Assembly: GCA_002402755.1 (NCBI GenBank)
Contig: DHGK01000317.1
Coordinates: forward strand, 8,060-37,037
Reading direction: 5' to 3'
DNA length: 28,978 nt
Origin: Planctomycetes bacterium UBA4800
GTDB taxonomy: Bacteria; Planctomycetota; UBA8108; UBA8890; UBA8898
Positions within the stretch are counted from its first letter, which is position 1, and each line of letters starts with the position of its first letter. The translations under genes were made by a program, and so were the position numbers. Below are positions 15,456 to 25,000 of the stretch, in pieces. The notes under the pieces were generated by a model that worked only from the letters and a program-made list of their open reading frames with translations, made no database searches and was not told the DNA's origin.

Positions 15456-17601
15456 GCCCCTTCTCCTTGATCCACGCGGGGCTCAGATAGCCGTAGATGC
15501 GCACCAGTCCGATCGTGCCCACGATGTCGGGGTAGAACACGATGATGGGCTGGAACTCCTCGATGTTCTTCTTGACGTCGTAGGCGCCGCCCTCGCGGAA
15601 GTTGGGGGCGTCCTCCCACTCGGGCGAGGAGCGCAGCCACGCGCCGCGGCCCTCGCTGCCGTAGGCCCTGTAGGTCGTCATGCGGCCGTCCCGGTAGATC
15701 GACCGGAACCAGTGGACCTCCATGGCCTTGACGAGCTCGCCGCGGCTCGCCGGCCTGGCAAGGTCGATCTTGCCTTCCTGGATGCGCACCGCCTGCGTGC
15801 CGAAATCCCCGCCGTACACGTTGCCCGACTTCTTGTCCCTGAGGCCCGTGATGAAATGCGTGGCCGAGGTCGTCCGCTGGGCGCTCAGGTAGCACACGTC
15901 GACCGTCAGCTCGTGCGTGTAGAACGCCTGGTTGATGAACGAGCTCTTGTCCGTGACGCGCACGCCGTACCAGACCGCGGCGATATCGCCTTCGGCGCGC
16001 ACGGACCAGCGGATCTTGTCCGTCATGCTGGTGCCCACGGCGGGCTTCCAGTCGTTCGCGAGGCGCTTGTCCACGGTCGAGAAGGCGTAGCCGATCTTCA
16101 CCCTGCCCGAGGGCTCGACCTCGCAGTGCGAGCAGGCCAGCGCTCCCAGGAGCTTGGCGACCACGGCTTCCTTGCCGACCTTCTTGACCGCGTCGGCGAT
16201 CGGATTGACGGCGGGGCCGCCGCCCTCGCCGCCGTCCTTCGGGAAAAGCTCCTTCTTCGCGTCCTTTTTCTCGGGTGGGACGCTCGTCCGGCCGCCGTTG
16301 TCGATGGGGCCTTCGTCGGTCGGCTCCTCGTCGGTCGGCTCCTCGTCGGTCGCCTCCTCGTCGGTCGGCTCCTCGTCGGGCTTCGTCACAACGGGCTCGG
16401 GGTCGGCCGGCTCGCGCTCCCTGTCGATCCTGCGCCGCGGCACGGCGTCGTCATCCTCTCCCACCGGTTTCAGCACGATATCGATCGGTCCCCGGTCGCG
16501 CTCGATCGTCACGATCTTGTTCTCGATCTCGGTCTTGAGGTCGGACGGGCACCAGAGGAGGATGTCCTTGGCCGCGATGATCGCATCCTCGTACTTCTTC
16601 CTGGCGGCGAGGCCGTCGATCTCCGCCAGCTTCGCGCGCACCGCCGCCTTCCACGCCGTCTCGGTCTCGAGGAAGTGGGTCTCGGCCTCGCCGCCGGCCG
16701 CCGTGCCCTTGAACTCGCCGGCGACCACGCGGAACATCGCGGCAAGCTCCTTGTACTTGCGGTCGCGCGTGAATTCCGCCCGGTTCCTGAGCGCCTCGTC
16801 CAGTTGCGCCCTGCCGGCGCCGTCGAACTTCAGGCGCAGCCGATCGCGCAGCGAGGTGATCTCGGGAACGAGCGGAGACACGGGAAAGCGCTTCAAGAAC
16901 CCGTCCGCAAGGCCGAGCCTGTCGCGGTCGTTCGGGGAGAGCTTGATGTCCTGAAACGCCCGTTCTTCCTCCGGCGACGGCACGGCGGCGGTTGTCGCCG
17001 GTGCGGCCGGCGCGGGCACAGCCGGCGCGGGCGCGGGCAGGTCCGTGGAGACCGGGGTTTCCGCGGGCGTGCGGCTCCCGCCCATGTTCATGTACAGGAC
17101 GATGCCGGCCGCAAGCGCGAGGGAGCCTCCTATCGTCGCGACCATGACGGCGGGCGTCCGCGGCCGCGGCGCCGGATGCGGCTTGTGCGGATGATGGTGC
17201 GGCACATGGCCGTGTACGGGCGCATGACCGTGGGGCGCATGGGCGTGCGCGGGCGGCGCGTGACCGCGCACGGGCGCGTGGCCGTGCGCGGGCGCCGGCC
17301 CGCGGCCGTGTGCGGTCGGACGCGCGTGCGCGGCCGGAGGGTGTGCGGCTTCAGGCGCCGTCCGAGATGGACCGGCGCCTGCGGGCGCGCTCGCTTCCAG
17401 GGCCGCGGCGTACCTCTGGACCCACTCGATCGTCTCCGCGGGGAGAAGCTCCTTGAGCCTCAGGTACTGGCCCATGGTCAGTTCGGGATCGTGCGGGCGC
17501 AGGCGGTCGACCTCGGCCAACGCCTGCTGGACCGTTTCCTTGGGAAGCAATCCCTTCTGGATGACAATGCGGGAAAAAAGGACGTCGTCGTGCGTCGGCA
17601 T
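15442..17601 (-). CDS. His-rich single-pass membrane protein of unknown function
   Basis: A 719-aa protein I do not recognise as a whole. Residues 5-70 resemble the small helical domain found at the N-terminus of type II secretion ATPases and planctomycete signalling proteins (SRIVIQKGLLPKETVQQAL ... LRLKELLPAETIEWVQ). Residues 87-147 are a low-complexity His/Ala/Pro/Gly linker with more than fifteen histidines. Residues 150-171 form a transmembrane helix. A Pro/Ala linker, a helical region (210-370), an acidic PTDEE repeat (409-430), CSHC (490-493) and a C-terminal domain (about 500-719) follow. The C-terminal domain is rich in beta strands with conserved-looking aromatics. The ATG at 17601 has GGAGG five bases upstream, and an ATG at 17619 has none. 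It has its own promoter and palindrome. It could sense or bind metal through the His segment (inference). Confidence 0.85.
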   Translation of the reverse strand: MPTHDDVLFSRIVIQKGLLPKETVQQALAEVDRLRPHDPELTMGQYLRLKELLPAETIEWVQRYAAALEASAPAGAGPSRTAPEAAHPPAAHARPTAHGRGPAPAHGHAPVRGHAPPAHAHAPHGHAPVHGHVPHHHPHKPHPAPRPRTPAVMVATIGGSLALAAGIVLYMNMGGSRTPAETPVSTDLPAPAPAVPAPAAPATTAAVPSPEEERAFQDIKLSPNDRDRLGLADGFLKRFPVSPLVPEITSLRDRLRLKFDGAGRAQLDEALRNRAEFTRDRKYKELAAMFRVVAGEFKGTAAGGEAETHFLETETAWKAAVRAKLAEIDGLAARKKYEDAIIAAKDILLWCPSDLKTEIENKIVTIERDRGPIDIVLKPVGEDDDAVPRRRIDREREPADPEPVVTKPDEEPTDEEATDEEPTDEEPTDEGPIDNGGRTSVPPEKKDAKKELFPKDGGEGGGPAVNPIADAVKKVGKEAVVAKLLGALACSHCEVEPSGRVKIGYAFSTVDKRLANDWKPAVGTSMTDKIRWSVRAEGDIAAVWYGVRVTDKSSFINQAFYTHELTVDVCYLSAQRTTSATHFITGLRDKKSGNVYGGDFGTQAVRIQEGKIDLARPASRGELVKAMEVHWFRSIYRDGRMTTYRAYGSEGRGAWLRSSPEWEDAPNFREGGAYDVKKNIEEFQPIIVFYPDIVGTIGLVRIYGYLSPAWIKEKGLRFE
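16314..16373. repeat. Four tandem 15-bp units inside the His-rich gene
   Basis: The unit cgtcggtcggctcct occurs at 16314, 16329, 16344 (one base changed) and 16359. On the coding strand it gives the acidic EEPTD repeat. It keeps the reading frame, so copy number could vary without breaking the gene. Confidence 0.9.
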
Positions 17602-17642
17602 ACGACCTCCAACCGTCATCGCGTGCAGCTCTCTCGAACGGC

Positions 17643-17655
17643 GATCTATTAGATC
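17643..17655. promoter_or_regulatory. Palindrome GATCTA-T-TAGATC at the predicted transcription start
   Basis: Perfect 6-bp arms around one base, immediately downstream of the -10 of the promoter for the His-rich gene. The placement fits an operator. No regulator is encoded next to it. Confidence 0.5.
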
Positions 17656-17684
17656 ACTGTAATCGCTGCCCCAGGCCGAGTCAA
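17656..17684 (-). promoter_or_regulatory. Promoter of the His-rich membrane protein gene
   Basis: TTGACT (17679-17684, minus strand) and TACAGT (17656-17661) are separated by 17 bp, about 55 bp before the ATG at 17601. It lies in the gap after the cytochrome gene, so the His-rich gene can be transcribed on its own. Confidence 0.62.
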
Positions 17685-17700
17685 TATGCCCGTCGCATTT

Positions 17701-18225
17701 TCATTTCCACTTGCACCTGCGCACGGGCATGCGATGCGCGCCGTGGCAGTCCGTGCAGACCTTGCCCTCCATGCCGGCGGCGGCGTGGTTGCCGGCCGAG
17801 AGCTTGTCCGCGCGATGGCACCCCGAGCAGAAGTCGACGATGGCCGGGCGCGGAAACATGCGCTCGGGCGCCGTGCCGTTTCCGCCCGAACCCCACGATT
17901 CATCCGCGATATGCGCGTCGCTCTCGCCGTGGCACCCGGCGCAGCCGATATCGGCGCGCGCGTGCGTGACCGCCAGCTCTTCCTGCGAGAGATCGAGGTG
18001 ACACACGCGGCAGCGGCTGTTGTCGGCGCCTTCGTGCATCTCGGGAGCGCGTGCGTCATCGAGCAGGAGCAGCGCCTCCTCGCCGGGCGGTGCATCGTCG
18101 AGACGCAGCGGCGTCTCGCCGGGCGGGGGCGCCGCGACGCCGGCCTGCCTGCACCCCGCGGCGGCCGCGACCATCCCGATGAGCGCGGCAACGGCCCCGA
18201 GCGTCATCCATCGCATGGCGGTCAT
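17701..18225 (-). CDS. Tetrahaem c-type cytochrome lipoprotein
   Basis: A 174-aa exported electron carrier. An N-terminal hydrophobic segment ends in AAAAGC, a lipobox that would acylate C25. Four CxxCH haem sites follow: CRVCH (72-76), CAGCH (95-99), CSGCH (133-137) and CTDCH (157-161). Additional histidines (H64, H88, H105, H147, H164) could be distal ligands. The spacing and the small size resemble NapC/NrfH-unrelated periplasmic multihaem proteins and doubled-CXXCH domains. The start at 18225 overlaps the stop of the LamG gene as ATGA, so the pair is probably translationally coupled. A second ATG at 18216 also fits a GGGGA ribosome site. Its redox partner is unknown. Confidence 0.9.
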   Translation of the reverse strand: MTAMRWMTLGAVAALIGMVAAAAGCRQAGVAAPPPGETPLRLDDAPPGEEALLLLDDARAPEMHEGADNSRCRVCHLDLSQEELAVTHARADIGCAGCHGESDAHIADESWGSGGNGTAPERMFPRPAIVDFCSGCHRADKLSAGNHAAAGMEGKVCTDCHGAHRMPVRRCKWK

Positions 18226-18956
18226 TTCCCCGGCGACAACGGCGTGTCGCTCCGAAGCTCGAAGAGCGCCTTGATCTCCTCGGCGGCGAGCGCCCGGTCG
18301 TAGATGCGCACATCGTCGAGCGCGCCCTCGAATCGCGCGCCGATCCGCACATCGATCTCGCTGCCGGTCGCGATGGGGAACATGTCCAGGAGGCCAATGT
18401 CGTGAATCTCGGCGGGCGCGCCGTCCTTGTAGAGCGCCGCGTGGTCGTGCAGGTTCGGCGTCTCGGCGGCCGCGAGCACGATCGCCACGTGGTGCCACTC
18501 CCCGTCGTGCGTCGCCGAGTTCATGTAGAAGTACCCGCCCTTGGGCGTGACGCCGACCCGGCCGCGAATGAACTGGAAGGTCCACATGGCCCCGAAATCG
18601 TTGCGGCCCCAGGCGACGATCTCGCCTTCCGGTCGCGTGGTCTTGATCCAGGCCGCAACGGTGCGCGCCGCCGCGCCCGCGACGCCCTTGTACCCCGCGG
18701 CCTCGATCGTGCCGCCGCCGCCTACGCTCAGCGCCTTCCCGGCGCGCCCGGCGACCGAGTTCTTCGCGAAGGAAAGCCCGCCCTTGAGCTCGGCGTGCCG
18801 GCCGTGCGGAGACGAATCGAGGGCCTTCGTCCCCTCGACCTCGTCGAACTTCCACCGGGCCATGAGGTGGGGATCGGTGTCGAGCGTCACGGGTTCGGCC
18901 GCGCCGAGGAGGGCGGCCAGAAACGGCGCCATCAGAACTGCTGCTGCTCGTTGCAT
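18222..18956 (-). CDS. Secreted LamG-like (concanavalin A-fold) protein
   Basis: A 244-aa exported protein. A signal peptide (MQRAAAVLMAPFLAALLGAA) is followed by one LamG/jelly-roll domain over about residues 28-230. Its hallmarks are ARWKFDE, LDSSPHGRHAEL, ARTVAAWIKT, EWHHVAIVL and the terminal ALDDVRIYDRALAAEEIKAL. Such domains bind carbohydrate or protein ligands, or act as cell-surface modules, and they are greatly expanded in planctomycetes. The ATG is preceded by AAGGAG. It sits 69 bp after the giant protein gene and overlaps the tetrahaem cytochrome gene by 4 bp, which suggests a shared transcript from the sigma-factor operon. Confidence 0.9.
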   Translation of the reverse strand: MQRAAAVLMAPFLAALLGAAEPVTLDTDPHLMARWKFDEVEGTKALDSSPHGRHAELKGGLSFAKNSVAGRAGKALSVGGGGTIEAAGYKGVAGAAARTVAAWIKTTRPEGEIVAWGRNDFGAMWTFQFIRGRVGVTPKGGYFYMNSATHDGEWHHVAIVLAAAETPNLHDHAALYKDGAPAEIHDIGLLDMFPIATGSEIDVRIGARFEGALDDVRIYDRALAAEEIKALFELRSDTPLSPGK

Positions 18957-18976
18957 GGCGTGCTCCTTGTGGAGGC

Positions 18977-19025
18977 TATAGCCTACAGCCTAAAGCCTAT
19001 AGCCTATAGCCTACAGCCTATGCCC
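18977..19025. repeat. Seven-base tandem repeat (TATAGCC-like), about seven units
   Basis: Units are TATAGCC, TACAGCC, TAAAGCC, TATAGCC, TATAGCC, TACAGCC and a degraded TATGCCC. They fill most of the 69-bp gap between the stop of the giant gene and the LamG gene. The array begins directly at the stop codon on the coding strand. Base composition contrasts sharply with the surrounding GC-rich DNA. Confidence 0.92.
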
Positions 19026-22000
19026 CTACTTCTCCAGGCGGCGCATAAGCTCCCTAGCCTGGGCCTTCACGTCGCCGAAGCGCGGGTGCCAGTCCTCGCC
19101 GAGGAAGTCCTCGAGCACCTTGCGGGCCTCCTCGCCCTGCCCGGCATGCAAAAGGCACCGGCCGAGGCCGAGATAGCCGGCCGGTTCCTTCGACCTGATG
19201 CGCACGACATGACGCCACTCGGCCGCCGCCTCCGCGAAGCGCCTGTCGTTCTCGCGGACCTGCGCGAGGAGCGCGCGGCCCTCCGATTCGTTCGCCGACA
19301 TCTCGGCGAGCGTCGTCAGCGCGCGCTCCGCGCCGCTTTGGTCGCCCTCGCGCCGCATGCGCTCGCCGAGCTCCTTGTAGAGCTCGAAGGCGTGGCCGCT
19401 CCGGCGCGCGAGCGCGAGCAGCCGCGCCGTGCCCTTGGCCGATGCGCCCTGCCCGTCGTAGGCCTGAACGAGCATGCGAAAGACCTCGGCATCGAAGGAG
19501 CCGCTTTCCATACCTGCTTCGAGATGGAGCGCCGCCGCGGCGAAGTCCCGCTTGTCCAGGAACACCCGGCCGAGCGCCTTGCGGATCGCGGGCTTCTCGA
19601 TCTTCTGATCTGCGCACTCGCGATCGAACGCGGCCGCGTACTCGGCCAGATCCCCGGCTTTCGCGAGAATCCTCCTCAGGTTCTCGACAGCACCGTTGCG
19701 CTGGTTGATGTCCCGAGCCCACACCACGATGGCGCCCGCGGCCGCGTCGACGGCCTCGGCCGTCCGGCCGAGCCGCACGTACGCCTCGGCCTGGCTCCGG
19801 TAGTAATCGCTCAGCCGGCCATCGCCGCCCCGGCGCAGCGGATTCGCCGTGCGGCGGAACGTCATCGCCTCCGTGTAGTAGCCGGCTGCATGCTCGAAGA
19901 GCTCCGCGGTCATACACGCGCTCGCGAGCTGCGCCGCCGCGTGCTCGTTCCAGCGATTGTCCGCCCGGAAGTGCGCGTCGGCCGCGGCGCGCGCGGCGGC
20001 GGCATCCTCCTGCCGGCCCGCGCCGTGGCGGCCGATGATCAGGAAGGCGCGGTAGTCGACGTTGTCGGGCCACTTCTCGATCATGCCGCCCGGCCCCTCG
20101 AGAAGGGCAAGCGACTCGGCGTGCCTGCCCTGCCCCTGGAGATACGAGACGAGCTGCGCCCGGCCCTCCTCGCCGAGGATGCCTCGCCGGTGCGCCGCGG
20201 CGAGGGCATCGATGGCGGCGTCGTGCTTCTGCAACCCATCCATGAGATAGCCCGCGATGAACTTGACGCTCTCCTCCGAATCGCGGCGGCGTTCCAGCAC
20301 GGCCAGGGCGGTCCTGAAGAAGTCCCCGGCCTTCTCCTTCCAGAAATGAGCGTTGTAGTGGTAGTAAAAGGCGCGCGCGCGAAAGTCGCGCTCATCGAGC
20401 GCGCGATCGAGCTCGGCCAGCACGAGCGCGAGAAGCCGCGGCTCGACGCTCCCGATGTCGCCCGCCTCGTGCCGCCACACGGCGACGCGCTCGTGCCGGT
20501 TCCAGAACCCCTCGTTGCGCCGCTCGAGCCACGCGGGCTCGTTCTCGGCCCTGACGACCAGGAACTCGACCGCCTCGCGCGGGCCGAGCGCATCCCGAAT
20601 CTCCGACGCCACGTTCGCGACCATGCTCTGGCCCTCGCGGTACTGGTGGCGCGTGAGCACGGCGGGCAGGCCCTTGTACGCGTACTCGCGCAGGTCCTTC
20701 GGCGCCGATGCGATCCCCGCCTTCCGCGCCTGCGCGAACACTTCGCAGAGGCGGGCGACGAGATCCCGCGCCTGCCACTCGCTCGGGAGGCGCTCGATCT
20801 CCGCGACGAGCTGACCGTGCACGGCGCGGTAGAGCGTCTCCCCGGCGCCGAGCGCCGTCGTCCCCTTGCGCTCGATCGCGCGGGCATAGAACCCGTACAT
20901 TCCGTTCCTGAAGCCGTGAAGCTCCTGGTCGTTGTAGGCGCGGCCGAGCTCCCCGCGCCACAGCTTCTCGGCCGCGACGAGCCGCCCGAGATCCTCGAAG
21001 AACGACGACAGGTTCGAGACCCCGCCGTGGGCGTGGGCGGGCAGACGGCCTTCCGATGCCGCGCGGTACTCATCGAGCGCCGCCGCGAGCACGCCGGCGG
21101 CCTCCTCCTTGGCGTCGTTGGCCCAGAGCGACGCAGCCCTCTGGGCGCCGATCTCGAAGCGGGCCTGGCTGCCCGAGGCCGCCGCGGCGTGCAACGCCTC
21201 GAGCTGCCCGAGCGCCTCGCTTCGGAGCGGCTCGACGAGCCGTCCCGTCGAGGCCAGGAACCGCGCCATGAGCGGCTCCTCGCCTTCCTGCCACTTCTCC
21301 TTGAAGGCCTCCCTGAGCGCCGCGAGCGCCCGCGCGCCGTGCGGCTCCCCGCCCTGGCTCTGCGCCGCGGCGCGGAACTCGATCATGAACTCGATGAGCG
21401 CGAGCGCGCGGCGGTCGACCTCGGTCTTGGCGTCCGCGCGCAGCTCCCTGAGATGGCGCTCGAACCGGTCGATCGTCGCCTCATCGCCGATCAGGGCCGC
21501 AAGCCTGTCCAGCTCTCCGAGCGCATCGTAGACCTTGACCGCGGTCTGGCCGATCACGACCTCGCTCAGGGTCTCGAGCAGCTTGAAGTCCTTCGTGACC
21601 TCGTAGTACTCCCTGAGAAGACCGAGGTGCCGGCCGGGCTGGCTCGTCTTCCTGAGCAGCGCCGCGAACCTGATAAAGACATCCTCGCCCATCGCGTCGG
21701 GAATCCTGTCGCCGCTCCGGCGGTAGCGCCCGAGCTCCTGCCTGAGCGTATTGTTGAGCTGCCACTCGCCCGTCGCCATGTGCGACCTGACGAGCGCCTC
21801 GCGCCGGCGGTCGGGCGAATCGAGCGCCATGCACCACCCGGCGAGCGCGCGGTATTCAGCCGGCCTCAGCGCATCGATCGCCCTGACGCCCTCGAAGACC
21901 TTCACGGCCGCCTCGAGCTTCCCGCGCTCGGCGAGAATGTACCCGTAGGGCACGCGCCACCTGTTGCCGGCGATGGCGCCGTCTTCCTCGGCCCATTTCC

Positions 22001-25000
22001 CGAGCGCGTCCTCGAGCGCATCGCCGCGGTCGAGCGCGACGAGCAGGCGGTACTTCGCCAGGCGCGCGTCGGCCCGCGCGGTCTTCGCCGCGATGGCCGC
22101 ATCCAGGAGCGCGCCGAGCTTCTCGGCGAGCGCCGGATCGGCCTCGGGCGCCGCCGTCAGATAGCCCAGGACGAGGAGACAGCGCTCGCCGAGCACGTTC
22201 ACGAACGCGACAAGCGGCGCGTCCTCCACAAGCTCCGGGAGCGCGTTGAAGAGACTCGCAAGCTCGTCGAAGACGCGCGCGGGCTCCAGACCCAGCTTCG
22301 CCTCGATGCTCAGCCGCTCGATCGCGATGTACGGCGCGATCTCGGAGCCGAGCCCCGCCGCTCCGAGCGCCGCGAGTTTCCCGACCGCCTCGGTGCGCGC
22401 GGTCTTCGCGGCCTCGGCCGCGAGCGGCGCGAGCTCTCTGCGCGACTTGGCGTGCCGGTCGGGAATCGCCTCGACGAGCGCGCGCGTGCGGGCGTCGACC
22501 AGGTAGCGCGCGTACGCCTGCACGGCCCCGATCTTGGCCGGGATCGCCTGTTCGCCGAAGCCGACCTGCGCGATGAGGCTCGCAAGCTCCTTCTCGAGCT
22601 CGGCGCTCCACGGCCGTCCGAGAAGCAGATTGAAGAGCCGCCCCGCGGCGGCGGCCTTCGCCTCCGGGCCGGCGGCCCGCGCGATCTGCGCGCGTCCGAG
22701 CGCGATCGCGAGCTCGGCGTCGCCGCAGGAGCTCAGGATATTCGCCAGAGAGGCCTGCGCGTCCTCGCCGGTCTCCCGTTCCCAGCGCGCGAAGACCGCC
22801 TGCAGGAACGCGGCGCGCGCCGTCTCGCCTTCCTTCGGTTCATAGGACCGTGTCCAGCCGAAGACGTTGGCGAGCACCGCCGGCGGCAGGCTCGCGACGC
22901 CCCGCGTCATCGCGTTGTAGAGCTCGCCCGAGATCTCGCGGAAGACGTCGAGCTGCTTGAAACGCCAATGATTGAGCACCTGGCCCGCGAGGTACGATCG
23001 CTCTTCGCGCAGCGCGAACGCGCGTGCGACGCCGAGGAGCGCCGGCACCCACTTGGGGTCGATGCGGTTGCTCCAGAGGTCGCGGCCCTGGCCGAGCGCG
23101 TGCCTGAGCGCCGCGGCGAGCCGCGCGGCCTCGACCGGATCGGGCTCCTCGGCCCGGCCGCCTTCGATCCACTTCGCGATCAGGGCATCGGCTTCCCCGA
23201 CGCGGTCGAGGAGCACGAGCGCCGCCAGATAACGATCGAACACGTCATCGCGGACGTTGCTGCGGGAGCCGATGAAGTGCGCGCCCGCGTACGCGAGATA
23301 CTCGACCAGCTTGTGCGCCTCGTAGAGGAGCTCGGACGCCTTGTGCCTGAGCGTGAGGATCTCATCCTCGGTCAAGTCGGCCGTCGCGCGCACGCATGCT
23401 TCGAGGTGCTCGACGGCCGCGTCGACCTCCCCGCGATACGCGAGCGCGTCCGCGTACTGGGTCTGGAGGTACGCGGCGTACGGATGCCGGGCCGCGAGTT
23501 CCTTCTTGAGCGCGAACGCTTCCTCCGCCCGGCCGAGCCGGTCGAGGCATTCGATGCGCCGCCGCGTCCACTCGCGCATGGGGGTGAGACGCTCGTCCTG
23601 CCGCTCGAAGACGGGTTTCAGCGCGTCGAGAAGGACGATCTGCTCCAGGGGCTGCAGGATCTCGCGCTGTCCGTCGAGAAGCGCGGTCGCAAGGCCGTAG
23701 CAGCCGGACTCGGCAGCGTTCGCCTCGCGCGATGCGCCCTCGATCGCGGCGGCGAGGCGCGCGACCTCGGCCTTGGCCTCCTCGTTGCGGCGGGCGGCCT
23801 TCAGAACCTCGATTTGGATCCAGTCGAGCCCCGGCTTCCCCGCGGCGAGCGCGGCGAACGCCTCGAAGCGCTCGGCGACGGTCTCCCACTGCTGCGTCTC
23901 GGCCGCGTGGAGCATGAGCTGCCAGAGATCCGAGAGGCCGGCCTTCTTCTCGAGGACGCGCGTCTTGGCATCGACGACCTTCGCGAGCGGAAGATCGAGC
24001 GTGATCGCCTGCGCGAGCGCCGCGCGCTCCTTCGCAAGCGCTTCCGGGAGGGCGGCATCGGCGAACGCGGCGTACCTGATCCTGCACGCCGAGTTGACCT
24101 TGCCATCCTTGCCGCGCCACTCGATCCTCTGCGGCCAGAGGAGGCCGCCCGCGTCGGCGAAATCGGCGAAGGTCTGGCTCCACACCTTCGCGTCCTTGTC
24201 GAAACCGGCGATCTCGAGGATCGCGGGGCGTTCCAGGTCGATCGTGACGCGGACGATTCCGCCCCGCCCGCGCCTCGGCGTGAGGGTGAGAACGGCCTTG
24301 CCGTCCTCCGCGGCGAGCGCGGGCTTGTAGCTCGCGAACTGCCGCTCGAGGTCATCGAACCAGCGGTCGAAGGGGGCTTCGTAGGCAACGCCGTCGCCCG
24401 GCTCGGCCTTCCTCGTCGCGGCGAGGAGCCGCGACACATCGCAGGCGCCGCTCTCGCCCGCGACGCTCCAGCGCAGCGTGACGAGCGCGCCGGGATAGTT
24501 CTGCGTCCGTGCGACCCAGGCGTCCTTCCCCAGGACGAACGTCGCGCGCCTTCCCGGGACCGCGGCGCCGCGCGCATCGAGCGAATCCTGCTCGACGTCG
24601 ATCCTGAGGCCGCCCTCGCGCGCGGCGAGAACGGACCGCCGATCGAGCTTCGCGACAAGCTCGCGGATCTCGGCCGGCCACGCCGTCTTGAAAGGCGCGG
24701 GCACGGCATGCACGCTCGGGAAGAGCGCCGCGAACGGCGGGGGCGCGCGCCGAGCGCGCGGCCTGCCGCCGTATGCAAGGCCGGGAAGCTCGCTCTCCGA
24801 GAAAAAGGCGCGCTTCGCCACCGATGCGCGGCCCATGTACTCCACCATGTCGACGGGCTCGGCGGCGGCCACCGGTCCGGCAACGAGCTGCGACGCGACG
24901 GTGGGGGCCGATTCGAAGTCGAGGAACTCATCGCCCGCCGCGAAACGCTCGCCGTCGTACTTCATGGCCAGATCGAGCGGCGCGTCGGTGCCGAACGACG

